Origin: Chloroflexota bacterium
GTDB taxonomy: Bacteria; Chloroflexota; Anaerolineae; Anaerolineales; DRMV01
NCBI GenBank assembly: GCA_013153335.1
Contig: JAADEP010000090.1
Coordinates: 1 to 6,309 of the forward strand
Direction of reading: 5' to 3'
DNA: 6,309 nucleotides
This document shows positions 1-5,364 of the stretch, in pieces; position 1 is the first letter of the stretch; each line of letters opens with the position of its first letter. Made by a program: the position numbers and the translations under genes. The notes beneath the pieces were generated by a model. That model was not told the DNA's origin. It did no database searches and saw only the letters and a program-made list of their open reading frames with translations.

Positions 1-440
1 CCCAGCAGGAACACAGCCCACAGGCCGAGGTTCCAGAAGGATTGGTTGTAGAAAATCGCATACAGCAACATGGCAAAGGCCGCGACCACAATCATGAGCG
101 CCCAGTTGGCCAGCAATTTGCCGAAGTAAATCGCGCTTCGATCGATGGGCGCCAAAAGCAAACCGTCCAAGCCGCCTTGCTCTTTTTCCATGGCCATAGA
201 ACGATTGAGCCCCAGCGTACCCGCGAAGATCAACGTACTCCACAACACCCCCGCGGACACATTCGCGCGCGCCTTCGCGTCCAGCTCCAACGCGAAGTAA
301 AACACGAACAGCACCGAGGTGGTGAACAAAAGCATGCTGGTGAGCATGCCGCGGCTACGCAGCTCAGCCACGATTTCCTTCCAAACCAGTGCCGCCACAG
401 CCTCCCACAAAGGCGTGGTGGGGGAGCTGGAATCGCTCAT
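1..440 (-). CDS. ccmB: Heme exporter protein CcmB (partial, C-terminus beyond window edge)
   Basis: Membrane permease subunit of the CcmABCDE complex, which works with the CcmA ATPase to release heme-loaded CcmE during cytochrome c maturation. The frame is open from the ATG at 438-440 to the window edge, giving 146 complete codons of a family that is usually about 220 residues. The family hallmark is visible at residues 84-108: MEKEQGGLDGLLLAPIDRS followed by IYFGK. Hydrophobic segments lie near residues 32-51, 61-78 and 111-130. The N-terminal stretch with W20-K21-E22 and the ELRSR run fits the cytoplasmic start of CcmB. The start overlaps the ccmA stop as ATGA, and a GGGAGG ribosome binding site at 447-452 sits six bases upstream inside the end of ccmA, so the two are translationally coupled. 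The overlap and the motif make the identification firm; only the last third is unseen. Confidence 0.95.
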   Translation of the reverse strand, partial: MSDSSSPTTPLWEAVAALVWKEIVAELRSRGMLTSMLLFTTSVLFVFYFALELDAKARANVSAGVLWSTLIFAGTLGLNRSMAMEKEQGGLDGLLLAPIDRSAIYFGKLLANWALMIVVAAFAMLLYAIFYNQSFWNLGLWAVFLL

Positions 441-1180
441 GCCTTGCCTCCCGAAGGGGTGCGCGCCGCGCGGGCGAGGGCCTCGCGGTAGAAGGTCAGC
501 AGCCCGCCATGCGCGTCGATATCCTCCCGGCGGGCCGAGGCCACGATGCGCCCTTGAGTCAGGACCACAAACCGATGCGCCAAATCCAAAACCCGGCCCA
601 AATCGTGGGACGTCATCAACACCGAGCGGCCTTGGGACGCAATGAGCTGCAAGAGCTCGTCCAAGCGCTGAGCCGCGTCTTGGTCCAGCCCAGTGTAGGG
701 CTCGTCCAAGAGCAGCACTTTAGGGTCGTGCAACAGCGCGCGCGCGATGGCCAGCCGCTGCTGCATGCCGCGCGAGTAGGTGCGCACCGGGTCGCGACGC
801 CGACGATACAGCCCGACCATCCGCAACAACGAGGCGATCCGGTCCGCAAGCTCGGGCACGCGGTACAGGCGCCCGAAGAAATACAGGTTTTGTTCTGCGC
901 TCAAATCAGGGTAGAGCAAGGGCTGATGACTGATGAACCCCAAATGTCGCCGCGCAGCAGGCGCGTTTTGGGGCAACCGATGGCCATACACCGCGACATA
1001 ACCATGGTTCGGACGCAGGAGCGTCGCGAAAATGCGCAAGAGCGTGGTCTTGCCCGCGCCGTTGGGGCCTAGCAGGGCCACAAACTCCCCGGGTTGGACG
1101 GCCAGGTTCACCCCGCGCAAAACCACGCGCGAGCCAAAGCGTCTGAACAGCTTGCGAGCTTCTAAAACTGGCGTGCTCAT
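437..1180 (-). CDS. ccmA: Cytochrome c biogenesis ABC transporter ATP-binding protein CcmA
   Basis: Cytoplasmic ATPase that powers the CcmABC complex in releasing holo-CcmE. At 247 residues it is slightly longer than the usual 200-230. All ABC motifs are present: Walker A GPNGAGKT at 38-45, Q-loop glutamine Q86, signature YSRGMQQR at 135-142, Walker B VLLLDEP at 155-161 with catalytic E160, D-loop GLD at 164-166, and switch histidine H192. The signature departs from LSGGQ (SRGMQ), which is known in CcmA-type ATPases and does not imply inactivity. The C-terminal 25 residues are Ala/Arg rich. The start at 1180 has an AGGA site seven bases upstream. It follows the lipoprotein gene after a 78-base gap containing a hairpin and overlaps ccmB by four bases. 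Placement next to ccmB separates it from the many other ABC ATPases that share these motifs. Confidence 0.95.
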   Translation of the reverse strand: MSTPVLEARKLFRRFGSRVVLRGVNLAVQPGEFVALLGPNGAGKTTLLRIFATLLRPNHGYVAVYGHRLPQNAPAARRHLGFISHQPLLYPDLSAEQNLYFFGRLYRVPELADRIASLLRMVGLYRRRRDPVRTYSRGMQQRLAIARALLHDPKVLLLDEPYTGLDQDAAQRLDELLQLIASQGRSVLMTSHDLGRVLDLAHRFVVLTQGRIVASARREDIDAHGGLLTFYREALARAARTPSGGKA

Positions 1181-1214
1181 GCCCCATCCTATGCCGCGCC
1201 TGCGGGCCCAGGGC

Positions 1215-1246
1215 CGGGCAGGCCAGAGCAGAGCCTGGCCTGCCCG
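1215..1246 (-). terminator. Perfect 12-bp hairpin between the lipoprotein gene and ccmA
   Basis: The arms 1215-1226 and 1235-1246 are perfectly complementary over 12 bp (GGGCAGGCCAG extended by one C-G pair) around an 8-base loop. It lies 13 bases past the stop of the diheme lipoprotein and about 34 bases before the ccmA start. Read on the minus strand it is followed by GC-rich sequence with no run of T, so it is not a classic intrinsic terminator. It may be a partial attenuator, a pause or processing site, or a 3'-end stabiliser that lets the upstream genes and ccmAB be expressed at different levels. The structure is seen directly; the role is inferred. Confidence 0.45.
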
Positions 1247-1258
1247 TCGGCTTATGGA

Positions 1259-3412
1259 TCAAGCCTTGCCTTGTTGGTCCTTACCCCGCGCCAAAAGGCG
1301 GGCCAAATGGGCTTTGTACAGCGCGCGGCGCTTCTCATAAGCTTCGGTCGGGAGCTTCCCCTCCCGATGCAGCTCGTCCAAGGCCAGGATCGCGTCCAAG
1401 AGGGCTTCGGGGTCGTTACGCAGACCCTCGGGGATGGCCGTTTCGTCGAGCTCGGGCTCGGTCGCGGCCCGAGCTGTGGAGGCTTCGGACGGGGTCGCCC
1501 CCCCGGTTTCGGCCTTCTCCTCTTCCTCGTCCGAGCGGAAGTACAGCCACACGCCGCTCACCACCAAGCCCAAGCCGAGTGCGGCCAGGCCCACCAACAG
1601 CCACAAGTCCTTGCCCTGGGGCAGGTTCCAGCCTGCACTGGGCTCTTCCACGCGGCCTTGCGGTGTTTCTTTCGGGAAGCCGCTCACCTTGAACGCGACC
1701 TCGCCGCCGGCCTCGATCTCCGGGCCTAGATAAATGCGCACAGCCATGCCCTGCACATCCCGCACATCACCGGGCTGGAAGCCTTCCCCTTCGACCGTCA
1801 CGCCTTCGGCCGGTACGAGCACCAACACCGAACCCACCGGCAGATCGACCTTGTGTCGAATCTCGGCCTGCTGGTTGGGATAGGGCAGTTCATACGCGAA
1901 CAAGATCTGGTACTGCCCCGGCGGGATCGCGGACGTATCCACAAAACCGCCCGGAACTTCGAGGAAGCGCTTGCCTAGCTCGCCTTGCCCTGGTTCGAAT
2001 TGAAGGTTGGTCGCGCCCTCGGGCAAGTAATAGCGCACGACACCTTCGCCTTCTTTCTCGGGCACCACCGTGCGATCGCCGTCGTTGCTGATGACGTAGA
2101 GTTCCGCAACCCGAATGCGGTCGCCCAAGAAATCGACAAAGATGTGCAGCCGGTCAAAGCGGAGCGCATCCCGATCGGTCGTGGTGTCGTAGATGGTAAT
2201 GTTGAGCTCCAGATCTTGGGTCTCGGGCGGCATCGCGGTCACGATATCCGAGACATACGTCACGCCCTGATACTCGACATAGGCCAAGAAGACCCGGTGC
2301 GGCGCGACCTCCACGCCATCAAAGCGGAAGGTCCCGTCCTCCGCGACCGTGGTTTCGAGGCTCACCACCTCTTCGAAGTTGTCAAAGCCCTTGAGGTGAA
2401 CCACCAAACCCGGCGGCACTTGTCCCCCACCGCCGTGGATCACCCGGCCTTTGATGGTGATCGCGCCTTCGGGCGTAGGGGTAGCTTCGGGCGTTGGGGA
2501 CGCGGGCGTGAGGGTCGCCGCGGGCGTGGCCGATGCGGTCTCAGTCGCTGCGGCCGCGGCCTCTGCGGTGGCCTCAGGACTGGCCGTGGCCTGGGTCTCG
2601 ACCGCGGACGGGGTCGTGGTCGTTCCCGCGGCTTCGGTCGCGGGCGTTTCGGTTGCCGTGGGGATGGCGGTCGCGGCCGTGGTTGGGCTCGGCGTTGGCG
2701 TGGGCAGCCAGGCTGTCATCCGCGCGAAGGTCAACAAACGGGCGTAACGCACCACGTTCAACCGGTCCACGCCGTCCAGCTCGGAGAACGAAGGCGCGTG
2801 GTCGTTGACCAAGTACGTGGCGATATCCGCGTCGCTCTTCTGCGCGAAGAAAGGCTGCGAGAACGGCTGCAGCCCGTCGGGCGCATCCGGGCCATCGCCC
2901 TGGCCTTGGGGGCCGTGGCACGCCTGGCAATGGCGCTCATACAAAGCCTGGCCGCGCTGGCGTTTGTCGTCGTCCGTGCCCAATACGTAAAGGTAAGCAA
3001 TGATATCCCAACGGGTCTGCTCGTCCAGTGAAGCTCGAAAGCCGGGCATGAACTTGTCCAGGCGGCCGTTGCTGATGACCAAGAACCAATCCGAAGGCTT
3101 GGCCTGGACCAATGTTTCGCTCGCGACCAGGTTCGCGGGCAAGACGGGCAACTGTTCGGCCGCGGGCCCATCCCCGCGGCCATGGGTGCCGTGACACTCA
3201 ACGCACTTCTGTTGGTACGCGATGCGGCCCTGCGCGGGGTCCGGCGGTTGCATGGGGTAAAGGCGACTCAAGTCCGGCGTGGGGGGAACAGGAGTGGGCT
3301 TCCAGCCGGGAGGCGGGGTGACATCATCCGCAAACGAAAAACAGCCAGCCAGGGTTGTGGCGAGCAGCCCCAACCCCAGGGCAAGCCCGATCACTCGGCG
3401 AAAGGTGCTCAT
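1259..3412 (-). CDS. Diheme cytochrome c lipoprotein with beta-rich ectodomain, membrane anchor and CcmI-like tail
   Basis: A 717-residue multidomain protein with no gene name I can assign. A signal peptide ends in a lipobox LAGC with lipidated C24. Two cytochrome c modules follow: CVECH at 70-74 with Met ligand M122 in FMPGF, and CQACH at 162-166, where no Met sits at the matching place (HAPSF at 205-209). Residues 236-317 are a Pro/Thr/Ala/Glu linker. Residues 318 to about 410 look like a carboxypeptidase regulatory-like beta-sandwich (IKGRVIHGGGG, then DGTFRFDGV), followed by a second beta-rich region to about 580 that I do not recognise. A transmembrane helix spans 603-625, then an acidic patch and a helical hairpin at 670-707 resembling the CcmI N-terminal region. 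The start has a GAGG site seven bases upstream and a 23-base gap after the zinc ribbon gene. It is presumably membrane-anchored at both ends, an electron-transfer or maturation-linked cytochrome and itself a Ccm substrate. The domain calls are firm for the hemes and anchors and tentative for the beta domains; the role is unknown. Confidence 0.85.
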   Translation of the reverse strand: MSTFRRVIGLALGLGLLATTLAGCFSFADDVTPPPGWKPTPVPPTPDLSRLYPMQPPDPAQGRIAYQQKCVECHGTHGRGDGPAAEQLPVLPANLVASETLVQAKPSDWFLVISNGRLDKFMPGFRASLDEQTRWDIIAYLYVLGTDDDKRQRGQALYERHCQACHGPQGQGDGPDAPDGLQPFSQPFFAQKSDADIATYLVNDHAPSFSELDGVDRLNVVRYARLLTFARMTAWLPTPTPSPTTAATAIPTATETPATEAAGTTTTPSAVETQATASPEATAEAAAAATETASATPAATLTPASPTPEATPTPEGAITIKGRVIHGGGGQVPPGLVVHLKGFDNFEEVVSLETTVAEDGTFRFDGVEVAPHRVFLAYVEYQGVTYVSDIVTAMPPETQDLELNITIYDTTTDRDALRFDRLHIFVDFLGDRIRVAELYVISNDGDRTVVPEKEGEGVVRYYLPEGATNLQFEPGQGELGKRFLEVPGGFVDTSAIPPGQYQILFAYELPYPNQQAEIRHKVDLPVGSVLVLVPAEGVTVEGEGFQPGDVRDVQGMAVRIYLGPEIEAGGEVAFKVSGFPKETPQGRVEEPSAGWNLPQGKDLWLLVGLAALGLGLVVSGVWLYFRSDEEEEKAETGGATPSEASTARAATEPELDETAIPEGLRNDPEALLDAILALDELHREGKLPTEAYEKRRALYKAHLARLLARGKDQQGKA
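2462..2707 (-). other. Low-complexity Pro/Thr/Ala/Glu linker within the cytochrome lipoprotein
   Basis: This in-frame stretch encodes residues 236-317 of the lipoprotein, made almost entirely of P, T, A, E and S with TPTPSPT-like and EATPTPE-like units and a run of five alanines. It separates the heme modules from the beta-rich ectodomain and is probably a flexible, extended extracytoplasmic spacer. The DNA is a degenerate GC-rich repeat, which also produces glycine- and arginine-rich false frames on the other strand. Such linkers are frequent in exported Chloroflexota proteins and vary in length between relatives. Confidence 0.8.
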
Positions 3413-3435
3413 GGGTCAACCTCAAGCGGGTGGAT

Positions 3436-4077
3436 TTAGCGTTTACGCTTCGAGCGGCGTTTGCGTCGCCGATCGTTGCGTTTGCTATCTTGCTCATCCA
3501 GCGGCGAAAGGGGCTGGCCGCAACGGGCGCAGAACCGGTCGTGCTCCATCACCGGCGCGCCGCAGTGCGGGCAAAAGCCCACAAAGCGCCCTTCCTTGGT
3601 TTGCAAACGTTGATGCAGCAAACTCTCGATAAGATCGTCGACCGAAGGCTCGATCGGCGAGGCCGACGAACCCGAGGCAGGTGCGCCCGCCTCGGGGGCC
3701 GGCGCGGGTTGCCGCTGCTCGCGGCGTTGCGCGATGAGCGCCTCGAGCCGCGCGTCCAGGTCTGACGATGCCGCGCGGCTCGAGGTCCGCGCGCGCTGTT
3801 CCAACGCATCCAGAGCCTTGAGGATCGCCGCGCCTTCCTTGAGCAAGGCCTGGCGCTGGCGTTGGTAGTCCGCCTCCGGCAGCTTCCCAACCGCGTAGTC
3901 GAGATCGAGCTCTCGGAGTGCGTTGATCACTGCCTCGCGACGCGCCAGCAGCACCGAGCGCTCCCGTTCCAACGCCTCATCGGTCAAAACTCGACGCCGA
4001 AACGGCAGCAGCACAAAGGGCGCGACCGCGCTCAAGAGCACGAACACCATCACCGCGAGCAGCACATAATCGGTCAT
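3436..4077 (-). CDS. Membrane-anchored CcmI-like hairpin protein with C-terminal zinc ribbon
   Basis: A 213-residue protein of unknown exact function. An N-terminal membrane helix at about 3-26 is followed by RRR, so the rest is predicted to lie in the cytoplasm. Residues 50-89 form a charged helical hairpin with ALRELDLDYAVGKLPEADY, which matches the style of the N-terminal region of CcmI (LRELDxDxxxGKLxxxDY). A Pro/Ala/Ser linker follows, then one zinc ribbon with Cys at 169, 172, 183 and 186 (CPHCG and CARCG), then a strongly basic tail ending KRNDRRRKRRSKRKR. The periplasmic TPR domain of true CcmI is missing. I place the start at 4077: AAGGA at 4086-4090 is eight bases upstream, whereas an ATG at 4086 (three residues longer) would have that site directly abutting it. 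It lies 24 bases after the thioredoxin gene and 23 before the cytochrome. The position where ccmI often occurs supports a maturation role, but this is inference. Confidence 0.85.
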   Translation of the reverse strand: MTDYVLLAVMVFVLLSAVAPFVLLPFRRRVLTDEALERERSVLLARREAVINALRELDLDYAVGKLPEADYQRQRQALLKEGAAILKALDALEQRARTSSRAASSDLDARLEALIAQRREQRQPAPAPEAGAPASGSSASPIEPSVDDLIESLLHQRLQTKEGRFVGFCPHCGAPVMEHDRFCARCGQPLSPLDEQDSKRNDRRRKRRSKRKR

Positions 4078-4101
4078 CGTCCTCATCCTTTGCCGAGCGG
4101 G

Positions 4102-4701
4102 CTACGGCAATTCAGATTGCTGCAACGCCCGCTCGACATGCTCGATAATTTCGTCATACGACTGATACGGCCCGATTTTCAGCGCCGCGACCCGGCCCTG
4201 CTTGTCCAGCACGTACGTCTCGGGCACGCCTTGTAGGCCAAAAGCCTGCGACCAACGGGTGCGCAAATCCGGGCCGTTGGGATAGGTGATGTCGTAGTAC
4301 TCAATCCATTTGAGTGCGTCGATCTCGGAGTCCACGTAATCCAGGCCCAAGAAGATCACATCGTCCCGAGTGGATTGGTAATAACGCCATGCGCGCTCCA
4401 ACTCGACGGCCTCGGCCTTGCACGTGGTGCACCACGAGGCCCAAAAGTTGATGAGCACGACTTTCCCCTTGAGGTCACCCAGGCGAATGGTCTGTCCGTC
4501 AAAGGTGTGCAGGACCAAATCCTCGGGCGGCTTATCGCCGACCTTCAGCCGCGTACCCTTCTTGACCTTGAAGCCCACCATGCCGAAGAAGAGCAAGAGC
4601 AGCGCGATCAACACCCACCATCCCCAGCCCATCTTGCGACGTTTTTTCGTCGCCTTGGGGGATGGGGGTGCCGGGTTCGTACGGGTATCCGGCCCGGTCA
4701 T
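4102..4701 (-). CDS. Membrane-tethered thioredoxin-like protein, CcmG/ResA/TlpA family
   Basis: Extracytoplasmic thiol-disulfide oxidoreductase expected to reduce apocytochrome CXXCH cysteines, or CcmH, before heme attachment. The 199-residue protein has a cytoplasmic N-terminus with basic KKRRK at 19-23, an uncleaved membrane anchor at about 26-44, and a thioredoxin fold with FWASWCTTC, in which C91 and C94 are the redox pair. The cis-proline is P160 in GVPETYVLD, and E161 just after it is typical of CcmG/ResA-type proteins. The WCTTC active site differs from the WCxPC common in this family because Thr replaces the usual Pro before the second Cys. A strong GGAGGT site at 4705-4710 precedes the start. 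It lies 46 bases after ccmH, and the operon context favours the CcmG role over a general TlpA, though sequence alone does not separate the two. Confidence 0.93.
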   Translation of the reverse strand: MTGPDTRTNPAPPSPKATKKRRKMGWGWWVLIALLLLFFGMVGFKVKKGTRLKVGDKPPEDLVLHTFDGQTIRLGDLKGKVVLINFWASWCTTCKAEAVELERAWRYYQSTRDDVIFLGLDYVDSEIDALKWIEYYDITYPNGPDLRTRWSQAFGLQGVPETYVLDKQGRVAALKIGPYQSYDEIIEHVERALQQSELP

Positions 4702-4704
4702 AAT

Positions 4705-4710
4705 ACCTCC
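4705..4710 (-). promoter_or_regulatory. Strong Shine-Dalgarno of the CcmG-like thioredoxin gene
   Basis: GGAGGT, within GAGGAGGT on the minus strand, lies three bases before the ATG at 4699-4701. It is the best match to the anti-Shine-Dalgarno in the window, with short spacing, and it fixes this ATG as the start even though the upstream gap to ccmH is 46 bases. Confidence 0.75.
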
Positions 4711-4747
4711 TCAACAAGCCATGGCCGCCCGGTTCACAAAGCGGGCG

Positions 4748-5329
4748 TCAATCCAGCTCGTCTTCCAAACGGCGCAGGTATTCGTCGTCCACCTCGGCAT
4801 CGTCGAGCTCGGCGGATAGGGGCAGATCCGCGGCCCCGGCAGCCTCTTGAGCTTCTTCCCCGGATTGCCATGAGCGGAAGCTGCGCCACAAGATGAACGC
4901 GCCGGCCGCAATTGCCACCGGCGGGACGATGTAGGCCAACAAATGCAGGCCGCGCGGCGGGGGCTCGTTGAGCACCCGATCGCCAAAGCGCAGCGCGAAG
5001 TCCTCTTTGATCTGCTCCTTGGTCCAGCCCGCGGCCAACATCACCCGGATCTCCTCCCGCCATTGCTCACACGCCTGCGTCGCGCACGTATCCAGCGGGA
5101 TGTTTTCGCACACCGGGCAGAAGAGCTCCTTCGCGACCTCGTTGACCTGGTCATCGGTGATGGATTCGATGGGTACGATGGTCGTGAGGGTGAGTTGGAC
5201 GGGTGCTGCCTGGACGCCCCGGTCGGGCCAAGCCAGCGCGGTCAACACCAAAAGCATCCCCAATGTAAGCCCCAAGCCGACCAGGGCCCAAAGGGGCGTA
5301 GTGCGCGAAACACGTGCCGATGCGTTCAT
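4748..5329 (-). CDS. ccmH: Cytochrome c maturation protein CcmH (CycL/NrfF family)
   Basis: Membrane-bound thiol protein of the heme lyase complex that handles the cysteines of the apocytochrome heme site. The 193-residue protein has an N-terminal membrane segment at about 13-33, the CcmH domain at about 57-127 and a second membrane segment at about 128-148, ending in an acidic tail (DDAEVDDEYLRRLEDELD). The redox motif is LFCPVCEN with C71 and C74, matching the family's LRCPVCQN. The characteristic helical part follows: WREEI, then GWTKEQIKEDFALRFGDRVL and the PP-RG before the second membrane helix. Two further cysteines, C82 and C87, are not in the proteobacterial proteins. A GGAGG site lies seven bases before the ATG, 35 bases after ccmF. 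The acidic tail is predicted cytoplasmic. Identification is firm. Confidence 0.95.
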   Translation of the reverse strand: MNASARVSRTTPLWALVGLGLTLGMLLVLTALAWPDRGVQAAPVQLTLTTIVPIESITDDQVNEVAKELFCPVCENIPLDTCATQACEQWREEIRVMLAAGWTKEQIKEDFALRFGDRVLNEPPPRGLHLLAYIVPPVAIAAGAFILWRSFRSWQSGEEAQEAAGAADLPLSAELDDAEVDDEYLRRLEDELD

Positions 5330-5364
5330 TCGCCTTCCTCCCCAGACGCGGAAGATGCTGCGGC

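Noticed and set aside
42..491. 149-residue plus-strand open frame at the left edge
   Set aside because: The opposite strand encodes CcmB with its hallmark motif in a frame open to the window edge; the plus-strand product is His/Arg/Gln rich with no family features.
766..775. Degenerate ABC signature (SRGMQ in place of SGGQ) as a sign of a dead ATPase
   Set aside because: All other catalytic motifs are intact, and such a signature is known in CcmA proteins.
389..1072. 227-residue plus-strand open frame opposite ccmA
   Set aside because: It lies wholly antisense to ccmA, whose ABC motifs are complete, and its translation shows no domain or signal.
1985..3031. 348-residue plus-strand open frame opposite the cytochrome lipoprotein
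   Set aside because: It is antisense to a gene with clear heme motifs, its product is Gly/Arg-rich low complexity from the linker repeat, and it has no recognisable domain; it is a GC-rich shadow frame.
4078..4086. Alternative upstream ATG (4086) for the zinc ribbon protein
   Set aside because: The AAAGG ribosome site abuts this ATG directly, leaving no spacing, while it is well placed for the ATG at 4077.
4726..4747. Short inverted repeat CGCCCG/CGGGCG just after the ccmH stop
   Set aside because: The stem is only 6 bp with a 10-base loop and has no T run; this is expected by chance in GC-rich DNA.
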